A stretch of DNA of 64,000 nucleotides from Streptomyces sp. MP131-18 (GCF_001984575.1 NZ_LZNS01000001.1:3469881-3533880), one strand, 5' to 3'. Positions 30,461-38,909 are shown, counted from the first letter of the stretch. The notes: generated by a model from the sequence alone, not told the origin. Made by a program: numbers and translations.

Positions 30461-30531
30461 GCCGCCGAACGATTCCGGAAGCGGTCCCCGGTGTCGACCG
30501 GTTTTCGTCCACCCCGCTCGATGAACGCAAC

Positions 30532-30551
30532 TGATTGTTTGTGATTGCTTG
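30532..30551. promoter_or_regulatory. DeoR-type direct-repeat operator candidate
   Basis: TGATTGTTTG and TGATTGCTTG stand head to tail, differing at one base, in an A/T-rich island of the divergent promoter region. Tandem TGATTG-type repeats are what DeoR-family sugar regulators bind. It lies 151 bp before the GH16 start and 71 bp before the methyltransferase start. No DeoR gene is in the window. Confidence 0.5.
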
Positions 30552-30702
30552 AGTTGGGGCCGATTGACGCGGTATCGCGGCGGGACGACGGTGACATCGC
30601 ATCCGAACGAACGAACGACCGGCCGACCGGCCGGCTGCGCGGTTTCACGGGCGGCGCGAGTATTCCGCGCCGCCCGGTACCTGACGAGAAGGGTGAAACG
30701 GC

Positions 30703-31515
30703 ATGGCGCACAACAGACGACGTTTCCTGGTGGCCGGCGGCGCCGGACTGGCCGGCACGGCGCTCGGCCTGGCACGGCCCGCCACGGCGGCCACGGCGGC
30801 CGCCTGGGAAACGGTCATCAACGACTCGTTCACGAGCTACGCGTCGCTTGAGGCGACGTGGAACTACCGCTACCCGTGGGGCTCCGACCACAACGGCACC
30901 GCCCGGATGTACGCGTCCAGCACCGACCACAACCACGTCTATCTGGACGGCAATGCCCTGACGCTCAAGGCGACCCGCATCAACTGGGACGAGGGAAACA
31001 GCTCGGCCGACCCGTATTTGCCGATCCGCTACCACTCCGGCGCGGTGCACGCCAAACAGCACGTCGTGGTCAGCGACGAATTTCCCCAGTGGGAGGTGAA
31101 GGGGGAGTTCCAGGCCCCGTCCGGGCGCGGCACCTGGCCGGCGTTCTGGCTGACCGGCGTCAACAGCTGGCCGCCGGAAAGCGACATCCTGGAGTACAAG
31201 GGAGACGCACGGAACTGGTTCAACACCTATAAGAACGCCTCCGGTGGCTGGTCCAACACCATCGTCAACGTCTCCGACCCGGGCTCCTGGCACGGCTACC
31301 GCGCCTGGATCTCCAAGGCCGGCGCCACCGACGTCGACATCCACTACTACCTCGACGACCAGTGGGTCGGACAGCACCGGGGCGCCGACTTCGTCGGCAG
31401 GCCGATGTGGATCATCATCAACCTTCAGATGGAAGGCTCGTCGGGCTCCTCGGGACCCACCACCGACACCCACTACCGCGCACGCAACATCTACGTCGGC
31501 CGCTCCCGGGCCTGA
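30703..31515 (+). CDS. Tat-exported GH16 family endo-glucanase-like hydrolase
   Basis: A 270-residue secreted enzyme. The N-terminus NRRRFLVAGGAGLAGTALGLARPATA is a twin-arginine signal with cleavage near residue 30. The catalytic motif of GH16, E-x-D-x-x-E, is present as PPESDILEYKG (~residue 166), with GTWPAFWLTG just before it, and WIIINLQMEGSSG closing the fold. Members cleave beta-1,3/1,4-glucans or galactans; the substrate cannot be chosen by eye. It has no carbohydrate-binding module. A GC-hairpin follows the stop. Confidence 0.88.
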   Translation: MAHNRRRFLVAGGAGLAGTALGLARPATAATAAAWETVINDSFTSYASLEATWNYRYPWGSDHNGTARMYASSTDHNHVYLDGNALTLKATRINWDEGNSSADPYLPIRYHSGAVHAKQHVVVSDEFPQWEVKGEFQAPSGRGTWPAFWLTGVNSWPPESDILEYKGDARNWFNTYKNASGGWSNTIVNVSDPGSWHGYRAWISKAGATDVDIHYYLDDQWVGQHRGADFVGRPMWIIINLQMEGSSGSSGPTTDTHYRARNIYVGRSRA

Positions 31516-31524
31516 CACCCGCGG

Positions 31525-31562
31525 CGGGCGGGGCCGGGTGCCGAGGCGGCCGGCCCCGCCCG
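31525..31562 (+). terminator. Hairpin terminator after the GH16 gene
   Basis: A perfect 13-bp stem, CGGGCGGGGCCGG (31525-31537) with CCGGCCCCGCCCG (31550-31562), begins 10 bp past the stop codon. No U-run follows. Confidence 0.75.
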
Positions 31563-31733
31563 TGCCAGCCGTGGGGCCGGCCGGCGGAGGCGGTACGTTC
31601 CGGAGCGGCGCAGGCCCGGGCCCACGAGCACCCGCAGGAGGGCGAACTTCTCACGGCCGCCCTCCGCGGCGCTGGTCTCCGTGATCGAGGCCGTCCCCGC
31701 CCGGGACCGGACGCCGCTGGAGCGAGGGGCCGT

Positions 31734-32108
31734 TCAGGAGGACGGGGGTGTGTCCGCGGGGTCCAGCCTGTCCACCACGCCCTGAACCGCGCCTTGGGCC
31801 GAGCCGACCTTCAGCGCGAAGCGCGCGTGGGAGAGCGGGCGCGTCAGGGGGTTGCGGCGGTGGGCGCGTGCCGCCTTCTGCGCGGCCTTGATGGCTTTGA
31901 CGGCCAGGGCGAGCCGCTGTAGGTTCTCGGGCTCCGTGACATCGACCAGCTCAGCGGCGGAGGAGACCACCTTGTCGACGGCGCCCTCCAGTGCGGGGGC
32001 ACGGCGGATGTCGGCAGGTTCGTGGAAGGATTCGAGCAGCACGAGGACTTCACGCAGCCGGGCTATGGGTTCTGCTATGGGTTCTGCTATGGATTCTGCT
32101 GTCGACAT
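31734..32108 (-). CDS. Small alpha-helical hypothetical protein with IAEP repeats (124 aa)
   Basis: A 124-residue soluble protein, MSTAESIAEPIAEPIARLREV..., predicted helical, with no motif I recognise. The N-terminal IAEP repeats are encoded by a 12-bp tandem repeat (32063-32098). A -10-like CATACT lies 6 nt before the ATG at 32108, which favours this start and a leaderless mRNA; a GTG six bases upstream (32114) is also in frame. Divergent from the BtrH_N-domain gene. Confidence 0.65.
   Translation of the reverse strand: MSTAESIAEPIAEPIARLREVLVLLESFHEPADIRRAPALEGAVDKVVSSAAELVDVTEPENLQRLALAVKAIKAAQKAARAHRRNPLTRPLSHARFALKVGSAQGAVQGVVDRLDPADTPPSS
32063..32098. repeat. 12-bp tandem repeat inside the small protein gene
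   Basis: Three copies of CTATGGGTTCTG (the last with one change) encode the repeated Ile-Ala-Glu-Pro/Ser. Being a multiple of three, copy-number change would only lengthen or shorten the N-terminus. The repeat is distinctly A/T-richer than the surroundings. Confidence 0.8.
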
Positions 32109-32170
32109 CCGCACAGTATGCCGTGCCGCCGCACGCCCAGCCGCGGCGCTGTCGTCCGGTGAGGGGGAGA

Positions 32171-33163
32171 ATGAGCTGCATGGCCATGGTGAAAGACGTC
32201 GATGTCCGCGGTATGCAGCACTGCGAGACGACGGCGCTCGGCGTGCTCCTGCGGCATGAGGGACTCGACTTGTCCGAGCCCATGCTGTTCGGTCTCGGCT
32301 CCGGGCTGTCCTTCATCTACTGGGACAGCAAAGCCATGGGCTTCCCCTTCCTGGGCGGCCGGGTCAAGCCGTTCGTGCTCACCAGGAACGTGGCCGCCGC
32401 ACTCGGACTCGAGCTCCGGGTCGGGGAGACCACCTCACCGCGCAAGGCATGGCAGCACGTGGCGGCGCCCATCGACGCCGGCCGGCCGGTCGGCCTTCAG
32501 CTCGACAGCTACCACCTGGACTACTTCGGCACCAGGGTGCACTTCGGCGGGCACGTCGTGGCCATGTACGGCTACGACGAAGAGAACGCCTACCTGGTGG
32601 ACACCGCCCCGCAGGGCGGCGCCGTCTCGACCAGCCTCACCGGCCTGGCCAAAGCCAGGGCCGAACGCGGCCCGATGACCGCCAGGCACCGCTCCTTCAC
32701 CCTCACGGCACCCGGCGGCCCGGCAGCACCGCAGGACCGCATCATCCCCGCGATCAAGACCTGCGCCGACGCCTTCCTGAACCCGCCCATCGCGAACCTG
32801 GGCCACCGCGGCATCGAGAAGGCCGCCAGGCAGGTGCCGAAGTGGCTGACGCGCAGCGACAATCCGCGGGAGGACCTGCCACGGGCCGCACTTCTCATGG
32901 AGCAGGCCGGCACCGGCGGCGCCCTGTTCCGCAATCTTTACCGGGACTTCCTCGCCGAGTGTGTCCGGCTGATCGACAGCAGCCACCTGCGCACGGGCCA
33001 TCGCCTGTACACCGAGGCCGCCACCCGCTGGACACAGGTGGCCGCACTCGTCGCGGCAGCAGGCGAATCCGGCGACGCGGAGAACCTCGTGCAGGCCGGT
33101 GCCATCCTCCACGAGCTCTCGCGCATCGAACGCGACGCGATGCAGGCACTCAGCATGCTCTAG
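32171..33163 (+). CDS. BtrH_N / DUF4872 domain protein (cysteine-peptidase-like acyltransferase)
   Basis: A 330-residue protein. Residues ~15-145 are a BtrH N-terminal domain: MQHCETTALGVLLRH carries the Cys of the papain/C39-like fold, and RVHFGGHVVAMYGYDEENAYLVDTA carries the His and Asp. The rest matches the DUF4872 region. BtrH itself moves an acyl chain from an acyl carrier protein to an aminoglycoside; other members are uncharacterised and often belong to natural-product loci. No carrier protein or aminoglycoside genes are nearby, so the substrate is unknown. The ATG at 32171 follows AGGGGG closely; ATGs at 32180 and 32186 are alternatives. Confidence 0.75.
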   Translation: MSCMAMVKDVDVRGMQHCETTALGVLLRHEGLDLSEPMLFGLGSGLSFIYWDSKAMGFPFLGGRVKPFVLTRNVAAALGLELRVGETTSPRKAWQHVAAPIDAGRPVGLQLDSYHLDYFGTRVHFGGHVVAMYGYDEENAYLVDTAPQGGAVSTSLTGLAKARAERGPMTARHRSFTLTAPGGPAAPQDRIIPAIKTCADAFLNPPIANLGHRGIEKAARQVPKWLTRSDNPREDLPRAALLMEQAGTGGALFRNLYRDFLAECVRLIDSSHLRTGHRLYTEAATRWTQVAALVAAAGESGDAENLVQAGAILHELSRIERDAMQALSML

Positions 33164-33214
33164 CCCGGCGCCCGCCGCCCGGGCCCGGGCGTGACCGCCG
33201 GCGTGCGGAGTGGT

Positions 33215-33868
33215 GTGATTCCTTGCGTGCACGGACACCGACTTCTGCGGGCCACGCTCCTCGCCCTGCTGCTCGTGGGGGGCGCCTGTGCCGCGTTCGT
33301 GGTCGGTGACGGGGTGCCGGGGCGGGGAACGGCGTGGCCGTTGTTCGTGGCCGGGTATGCGCTGGGGACGCTGGTGTTCGTGCCCAAGCCGGCGCTCAGC
33401 GCCGCCGCGGGCGCGGCATTCGGGATCGGGCCAGGACTCGCCGTGGCCGCCGCGGGCACCACGCTCGGTGCCCTGGCGGCGTTCGCCACCGGGCGGTTCG
33501 CGCTGCGCCCGCTGCTGCCGCGACACGGTGTCGTCGCGGCGCTCGAACGGCGGCTGTCGGAGCGGGCGTTCACCGGCGTGCTGGTGCTGCGGCTGCTTCC
33601 GGTGGTGCCGTTCGCGGCCGTGAACCTGGGTGCCGCGGCCTGCCGGGTGGGGTGGCTGCCGTTCGCCGCCGCGACGCTGCTCGGCACCGTGCCGGGCAAC
33701 GCGGCCGCCGTGCTGGCCGGGGCGGCGGCGGCCTCGCCGTCCTCGCCCGCGCTGTGGCTCGCCGCCGCCGCGGGCCTCGCCGTGACCGGCGCGGCGGCGG
33801 TGTGGCGGCGTGCCCGTCCGCGGGCTCGGGCGGCCGGCAGGTCGGCCGCGGCCACCAGGGCGGATTAG
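33215..33868 (+). CDS. TVP38/TMEM64-family membrane protein
   Basis: A ~217-residue integral membrane protein of the TVP38/DedA-like group. It has about five hydrophobic helices with the family pattern FVPKPALSAAAGAAFGIGPG, LVLRLLPVVPFAAVNLGAA and TLLGTVPGNAAAVLAG. Members are linked to lipid scrambling and membrane homeostasis; the function here is not defined. The start is uncertain: GTGs at 33191, 33215 and 33227 are in frame, and 33215 has GGAG 4 nt upstream. Its stop overlaps the stop of the convergent phosphoribosyltransferase pseudogene. Confidence 0.8.
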   Translation: MIPCVHGHRLLRATLLALLLVGGACAAFVVGDGVPGRGTAWPLFVAGYALGTLVFVPKPALSAAAGAAFGIGPGLAVAAAGTTLGALAAFATGRFALRPLLPRHGVVAALERRLSERAFTGVLVLRLLPVVPFAAVNLGAAACRVGWLPFAAATLLGTVPGNAAAVLAGAAAASPSSPALWLAAAAGLAVTGAAAVWRRARPRARAAGRSAAATRAD

Positions 33869-34355
33869 GTCCCGAGCGCTTCCCGGGCCGCGGGCCGCAC
33901 TTCGTCGACGACGGCGGCGCAGCCGACGAACGGCGCGCCGGTGGCGGCGACCAGCTCGCGGACGGCGAGGGCCTGGCCGCCGGTCCCGATCCAGTCGTCC
34001 ACGAACAGCACCACGTCCCCCGGGCCGAGCGCGGACCGCCGCATCCGCAGCTCGTGCCGCAGCCCGCGGTAATCCGGCCGCGTGCGCACCGTCAGCTTCG
34101 CGCCGGGGAACAGCCCGTCTCCCTTGCGCACGGCGGCGAACCCGGCGCCGAGCGCCAGTGCCGCCGCCCCGCCCAGCAGGAACCCGCGGGATTCGATGCC
34201 GCAGACCGCGGTGACGCCCACACCGCGGAACGGCGCCACCAGCTCGCGGATCAGGCGGCGAACGTGTCGGCGTCCCGGAACGCCGGCCAGATATCCGCAT
34301 GGCCGTCAACCCAGCCGAACCGGCTCAGCAGCAGCTCGCGCGCAGAAGCGGTCAT
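33865..34355 (-). pseudogene. Phosphoribosyltransferase (APRT-like) broken by a 1-nt frameshift
   Basis: The intact part (34239 down to 33865) encodes a PRPP-dependent transferase: VCGIESRGFLLGG, then the PRPP motif VLFVDDWIGTGGQALAV, ending with TAA. The N-terminus is in another frame: from ATG 34355 it reads MTASARELLLSRF, GWVDGHADIWPAFRDADTFAA and stops at TGA (34251-34253). Adding one G to the GG at 34254-34255 would join the two as FAALIRELVAPFRGVGV, the expected sequence. Either the gene is inactive or the assembly has a homopolymer error. An alternative is a shortened protein from the GTG at 34239. An intact protein would be ~162 residues. Confidence 0.8.
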
Positions 34356-34414
34356 GCCCCGGCATCCTGCCGCGCCACCCCCCACGGGCCGAACGTTTTC
34401 CCCTCACCGCCACC

Positions 34415-35914
34415 TCAGCCCACCGGCTCCGCGGAGCGTGGCCCGCGCCTTGACCTGGTGCTCAGGAGTGCCACGAGGCAGGCGGCGGCCAGCAGGATGG
34501 CGAGGGCCACGGTCAGCGCGGTCGTGTAGCCGTGCACGGTTGCGGCGTCCGGCGTGGTGTCCGGGTGTGCGGTGAAGTGGGCGGCGGTGGCGCTCGCCGC
34601 GACGGTGTTGAGGAGTGCGGTGCCGAGTGCCGCGCCGAGTTGCTGGGACGCGTGGTAGGCGGCCGAGGCGGCGCCGATGTCGTGGTGGTCCATGCCCGCG
34701 GTGGCCAGGCCCGCGGTCGGCGGCATGACGCAGCCGAGGCCGAGGCCGGTGAGGACGAGCGCGGGCACCAGGTACAGGGCCAGGACGTGGCTGCTGTCCG
34801 CACTCAGGCGGGTCAGGATGGCGAGACCGGCGGCGGCGGCGAGCAGTCCGGGAACGATGAGCGCCACCGGCGGGACGCGGCCGTGCAGCCGTCCGGCGAT
34901 CAGCGTCGAACCGGCCAGCGCGGCCAGCGCGTTGATGATGAGCGTCAGTCCGGCCTGCACCGGCGTGTAGCCGAGCACCGTCTGCGTGTAGTAGCTCATG
35001 AAGAGGTAGAAGCCGAACATCGCCACGAACATCAGCGAGATGGCGAGGAACGCGCCGCCCCTGGCGCGGTACAGGACGACGCGCATCGGCAGCAGCGGGC
35101 CCCGGCTCCGCAGCTCGACGGCGGCGAACGCGGCCAGCAGCAGGACGCCCGCGGCGAGCAGGGCGTGCACCCGCGGCGCGCCCCAGCCGTGCGGTTCGGC
35201 CTCGTTGAACGCGTACACCAGCGAGGCGAAGCCTGCGGTGCTCAGCAGGGCCCCGGGCACGTCGAGCCGCCCGCCGCCGCGGCCCGGCGGGTCCGCGGGC
35301 ACCAGGGCGGTGCCGAGCACGGCGAGCAGCGCGACGGGCACGTTGATGTAGAGGCACCAGCGCCAGTTGGCGTACTCGGTCAGCAGGCCCCCGGCGACGA
35401 GGCCGATGGCCGAGCCGGCGGCGCCGACCGCGGCGAACACGCCCAGGGCCCGGCCGCGTTCGCGGGTGCCGGTGAACGTGGTGGTCAGCAGCGAGAGTCC
35501 GGCGGGCGCGAGCAGGGCGGCGAAGACGCCCTGGAGGGCGCGCGCGGCGAACAGCGTTCCGGGGTTGGGGGCCGCGCCGCCGAGGGCGGACGCGGCGGCG
35601 AAGCCGGCGAGACCGATGGCGAACGCGCGCCGGTGGCCGAGTGCGCCGCTGACCCGGCCGCCGATCAGCAGCAGCCCGCCGAACGCCAGCGCGTAGGCGG
35701 TGATCGCCCACTGCCGGTTGGCGTCGGACATGCCGAGTGCCTGCTGCGCGGAGGGCAGCGCGATGTTGACGATCGTCCCGTCGAGCACGACCAGCAGCTG
35801 GGCCGCGCTCACCGCGAGCAGCGTCCACCGCCGTTGCCGCCCGAAAGCCCCCGACTGCGACTCCGACTCCGACTCCGACTGTGACTCCTGTGATTCCTGC
35901 GTCGTGTCCGCCAC
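34415..35914 (-). CDS. MFS multidrug exporter, DHA2 (14-TM) family
   Basis: A 499-residue drug exporter, second of its family in the window. VVLDGTIVNIALPSAQQAL is the helix-1 signature and GGRVSGALGHRRAF the loop 2-3 motif; ~14 hydrophobic helices follow. The N-terminal ~25 residues are a Ser/Glu/Gln tract (QESQSESESESQS) written by a hexanucleotide repeat. The GTG at 35914 has GGGG 7 nt before it. It is divergent from a TetR regulator with a tet-like operator between them, the usual arrangement for a self-controlled efflux pair. Confidence 0.92.
   Translation of the reverse strand: MADTTQESQESQSESESESQSGAFGRQRRWTLLAVSAAQLLVVLDGTIVNIALPSAQQALGMSDANRQWAITAYALAFGGLLLIGGRVSGALGHRRAFAIGLAGFAAASALGGAAPNPGTLFAARALQGVFAALLAPAGLSLLTTTFTGTRERGRALGVFAAVGAAGSAIGLVAGGLLTEYANWRWCLYINVPVALLAVLGTALVPADPPGRGGGRLDVPGALLSTAGFASLVYAFNEAEPHGWGAPRVHALLAAGVLLLAAFAAVELRSRGPLLPMRVVLYRARGGAFLAISLMFVAMFGFYLFMSYYTQTVLGYTPVQAGLTLIINALAALAGSTLIAGRLHGRVPPVALIVPGLLAAAAGLAILTRLSADSSHVLALYLVPALVLTGLGLGCVMPPTAGLATAGMDHHDIGAASAAYHASQQLGAALGTALLNTVAASATAAHFTAHPDTTPDAATVHGYTTALTVALAILLAAACLVALLSTRSRRGPRSAEPVG
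35853..35888. repeat. Hexanucleotide repeat in the exporter N-terminus
   Basis: Six successive 6-bp units of the GACTCC type (GACTGC, GACTCC x3, GACTGT, GACTCC) encode alternating Ser and Glu/Gln. Slippage would change the length of the cytosolic tail without breaking the frame. Confidence 0.8.
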
Positions 35915-35927
35915 CGGCCACCCCTGT

Positions 35928-35959
35928 CTAACGTGATTCGATTTCCCTAACATCGTTAG
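35928..35959. promoter_or_regulatory. Tet-like operator between the MFS and TetR genes
   Basis: CTAAC-ATC-GTTAG (35947-35959) is a perfect palindrome of the size and form of tet operators; a further half site CTAACG lies at 35928-35933, close to the exporter start. The flanks are A/T-rich. The TetR protein encoded 70 bp away should bind it and control both genes. Confidence 0.7.
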
Positions 35960-36029
35960 AGATGGCGAACACGCTACTACACTGGCGCCACCGGTGGACG
36001 GGCACGGATCAGGAGTCGGGTGAGGCGCG

Positions 36030-36737
36030 ATGGCCAAGGCGGGCGACGTGCGGAGCGTGTGGCTGCGGCCGCGCCGCGCCACCAGGGGCGAGCCGCCGCT
36101 GACGGTCACGCGCATCGTCGAGGCGGCCGTCGCGCTCCTCGACGAGGAGGGCATCGACCGGCTCACCATGCGCAGACTCGCCGACCGGCTCGCCGTCGTC
36201 GCCCCGTCCCTCTACTGGCACGTCGACACGAAGGACGACGTCATCGACCTGGCCGTCGACGCCGTCTTCGGCGAGGTGCCGGCGGGCACAGGACACGCCG
36301 CCCACTGGCGCGAGGACGTCACCACCGTGCTGACGGCTTGGCGCACCGCGCTGCTGCGCCACCCCTGGGCCGCGGCCGTCCCCGCCCGTCGGCGGCCGAC
36401 CATCGGGCCCAACTTCCTGGCCTGGATGGAGGTCCTCCAGTCCACGCTGGCCCGCGCCGGGTTCGCGGGGCCCGCCCTCTCGGCCGCGACCTGGGCCCTG
36501 TACAACCACGTGATGGGCAGCGCCTCCACCGAGACCGCCCTGCACATCACCGACGAGGAACGCCGCATCGGCCAGGAGCAGTTGCTGACGCACCGCGACC
36601 GCTACCCCACCCTGGCCGCGAACGGATACCTGTACGACGACGACTGGACGGGCAGCTTCACCGCCGGGCTCGCCTACCTGCTCGACGGCCTCGAAGCGCG
36701 ACTAGGGTCCGTCTTCAAAGGGGCGTCCGATCAGTGA
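36030..36737 (+). CDS. TetR-family repressor (TetR_C type) of the adjacent exporter
   Basis: A 235-residue repressor. Residues ~22-70 hold the HTH (IVEAAVALLDEEGIDRLTMRRLADRLAVVAPSLYWHVDTKDDVIDL), whose SLYWHV wording is that of true TetR relatives. The rest is the ligand-binding, dimerising domain. AGGAG lies before the ATG at 36030. Residues ~226-235 (GSVFKGASDQ) and the stop codon are provided by a MITE-like element inserted at the 3' end, so the original C-terminus is lost but the core domain is complete. Confidence 0.9.
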   Translation: MAKAGDVRSVWLRPRRATRGEPPLTVTRIVEAAVALLDEEGIDRLTMRRLADRLAVVAPSLYWHVDTKDDVIDLAVDAVFGEVPAGTGHAAHWREDVTTVLTAWRTALLRHPWAAAVPARRRPTIGPNFLAWMEVLQSTLARAGFAGPALSAATWALYNHVMGSASTETALHITDEERRIGQEQLLTHRDRYPTLAANGYLYDDDWTGSFTAGLAYLLDGLEARLGSVFKGASDQ

Positions 36738-36868
36738 GCGGCGGATGGCGCCCCTCTGGCAAGGCGCCGGATCGCCCTCGTACTGGGCGTACTTGGGTGA
36801 TTCGGCAACGCAGCCAGAGGGGATGCCAGTCGTCGCGAGCCGGGCAGCCCCTTTGAAGACGGGCCCTA
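36703..36868. mobile_element. MITE-like element with 20-bp inverted ends
   Basis: GGTCCGTCTTCAAAGGGGC at the left (from 36706) and its reverse complement at the right (to 36865) differ at one base. Both ends abut CTAG, giving either a 4-bp CTAG or a 2-bp TA target duplication; CTAG fits the YTAR target of IS5-type elements. A second nested pair, CCCCTCTGGC (36751-36760) and GCCAGAGGGG (36813-36822), lies inside. At ~160 bp there is no transposase. It supplies the end of tetR and touches the stop codon of the ATPase gene. Confidence 0.8.
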
Positions 36869-38803
36869 GCGACCGCGGCCCGCGGTAACGCCCACGCCCG
36901 GGTCCCAGGCGTTCCGGCGCAGCAGGCGCAGCCCGTTGAGGCCGACGAGTACGGTGGAGCCCTCGTGCCCGGCGACGCCGAGCGGCAGCGGCAGGTGGCC
37001 GGCCAGGTCCCAGGTCACCAGCACGGCGATGAACGTGCCCGCGATGACGAGGTTCTGCACGACGAGGCGGCGTGCGGAGCGCGCGAGGGACAGCACGGCG
37101 GGAACGGCGGCGAGCTCGTCGCGGACCACGACCGCGTCCGCGGTCTCCAGGGCCAGGTCCGCCCCGGTCCCGCCCATGGCGATACCGGTGTGCGCGGCGG
37201 CCAGGGCGGGGGCGTCGTTGACACCGTCGCCGACGTGCAGCACCTTCCGCCCGGCCGCCCGGGCCTGCGCGACCGCCGCCACTTTGTCCTGCGGGAGCAG
37301 CCCGGCGCGGACGTCGGCGATCCCGGCCTCCGCGGCCAGCCGCGCGGCGGCCCGTTCGTTGTCACCGGTCAGCAGCGCGGGCGGCGCGCCGGTGAGCGCG
37401 GTCAGCGCGGCCACGGCACCGGCCGCATCGGGGCGCAGCCGGTCCGCGAGGCCGATCACCCCGGCCGGTACGCCGTCGCGCAGCACGACGACGGCGGTGT
37501 GGCCCCGTTCCTCCAGGTCCGCCGCCGCGGCGGGCACGGCGGGCAGGAGCGCTGCCGGGGCACCGACGCGCACGGTGACGCCGTCCACGGTGGCGGTGAC
37601 CCCGACGCCGGGGACGGCGGCGAAGTCCGCCGCCGCGGCGAGGCGCAGGCCGCGGGCACGCGCCTCGCCGACGACGGCGCGGGCGAGCGGGTGTTCGCTG
37701 GGACGTTCGGCCGCGGCGGCGAGGGCCAGCAGCGCGTCGGCGCCGATGCCGGCGCCGTCGAGCGGGTGGACGCCGGTGACGCGGGGCGTGCCCTCGGTCA
37801 GGGTGCCCGTCTTGTCGAACGTGACGGCGTCGACCTGTGCGAGGCGTTCCATCACGACGGCGGACTTGACCAGCACGCCATGCCGGCCGGCGTTCGCGAT
37901 GGCCGAGAGCAAGGGCGGCATCGTCGCCAGGACGACGGCGCACGGGGAGGCGACGATCATGAACGTCATGGCCCTGAGGAGGGACGACTCCAGGTCGGCG
38001 CCCAGCGCGGGCGGCACGAGCAGGAGGACGAGGGTGGCGGCCACCATGCCGACGGAGTAGCGCCGTTCGATTTTCTCGATGAACAGCTGGGTCGGCGCCT
38101 TGGTCGCGGAGGCCGACTCGACCAACCGCACGATGCGCGCGACGACCCAGTCGGCGGGGTCGCGTTCGACGCGGACGCGCAGGGCGCCGGTGCCGTTGAC
38201 CGTTCCTGCGAAGACCTCGTCGCCCGGCACCTTGGCCGCGGGCAGCGGCTCCCCGGTGACGGTGGCCTGGTCGACGTCGCTGCGCCCGTCCAGGACCCGG
38301 CCGTCGGCGCCGACGCGCTCACCCGGCCTGACCAGGATCGCGTCGCCGACGGCCAGCGCCTCCGCGGGAACGGTCTCCTCGCCGCCGTCGGGCAGCAGCC
38401 GGGTGGCGGTGGCCGGGGCCAGGTCGAGCAGCCCGCGCACGGAGTCCGCGGTACGGGCGGTGGCCATCGCCTCCAGCGCCCCGGAGGTGGCGAAGATGAC
38501 GATCAGCAGCGCCCCGTCGCGCACCTGCCCGATCGACGCGGCGCCCAGGGCGGCGACGACCATCAGCAGGTCGACGTCCAGGGTCCGGTTCCCGAGCGCT
38601 TTGAGCCCTTCCAGACCCGGCCCCCAGCCGCCGGTGACGTAGGTGGCGGCGTAGAGGGCGCCGCAGAGCGGGGCCGGGGCGCCGAGCAGGTCGAGCGGCA
38701 GCGCGAGGAGGAACAGCAGCAGCGCCGCCGAGGCCCAGCGCGCTTCGGGGAGCCCGAGTATGCGGGTGCGGCGGCGCGGGGCGGCGGTCATGGCAACAGT
38801 CAT
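36866..38803 (-). CDS. P1B-4-type heavy-metal ATPase (Co/Zn/Fe-class exporter)
   Basis: A 645-residue metal-pumping P-type ATPase. Key motifs in order: TGEPLP of the actuator domain, the transmembrane SPC triplet (IVASPCAVVLATMPP), the phosphorylated Asp in TFDKTGTLTEG, a nucleotide domain, GDGVNDAPAL, and HEGSTVLVGLNGLRLL near the C-terminus. SPC plus HEGxT is the mark of the P1B-4 subgroup, which exports Co(II), Fe(II) or Zn(II). There is no N-terminal metal-binding domain. The ATG at 38803 (MTVAMTAAPRRR) is preferred; 38791 is possible. The TAG stop lies at the edge of the MITE. Divergent ArsR regulator. Confidence 0.9.
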   Translation of the reverse strand: MTVAMTAAPRRRTRILGLPEARWASAALLLFLLALPLDLLGAPAPLCGALYAATYVTGGWGPGLEGLKALGNRTLDVDLLMVVAALGAASIGQVRDGALLIVIFATSGALEAMATARTADSVRGLLDLAPATATRLLPDGGEETVPAEALAVGDAILVRPGERVGADGRVLDGRSDVDQATVTGEPLPAAKVPGDEVFAGTVNGTGALRVRVERDPADWVVARIVRLVESASATKAPTQLFIEKIERRYSVGMVAATLVLLLVPPALGADLESSLLRAMTFMIVASPCAVVLATMPPLLSAIANAGRHGVLVKSAVVMERLAQVDAVTFDKTGTLTEGTPRVTGVHPLDGAGIGADALLALAAAAERPSEHPLARAVVGEARARGLRLAAAADFAAVPGVGVTATVDGVTVRVGAPAALLPAVPAAAADLEERGHTAVVVLRDGVPAGVIGLADRLRPDAAGAVAALTALTGAPPALLTGDNERAAARLAAEAGIADVRAGLLPQDKVAAVAQARAAGRKVLHVGDGVNDAPALAAAHTGIAMGGTGADLALETADAVVVRDELAAVPAVLSLARSARRLVVQNLVIAGTFIAVLVTWDLAGHLPLPLGVAGHEGSTVLVGLNGLRLLRRNAWDPGVGVTAGRGR

Positions 38804-38864
38804 GGCGGCGGAGGCCCTTCGGGAGGCGGGCGGAGGACTGGCTCCCGGGGCACCATACAGGAAA

Positions 38865-38903
38865 GAATGAACAACCATTCATGCGAATGGTGCTCCGTAG
38901 GAT
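38865..38903. promoter_or_regulatory. ArsR-type operator and leaderless arsR promoter
   Basis: ACCATTC-atgc-GAATGGT (38874-38891) is a perfect 7+7 palindrome; an overlapping pair GAATG/CATTC lies at 38865-38880. Then TAGGAT (38898-38903) stands 6 nt before the ATG of the regulator, as in leaderless genes. The operator sits between both divergent genes, so metal sensing should release both. Confidence 0.7.
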
Positions 38904-38909
38904 GGGCCC

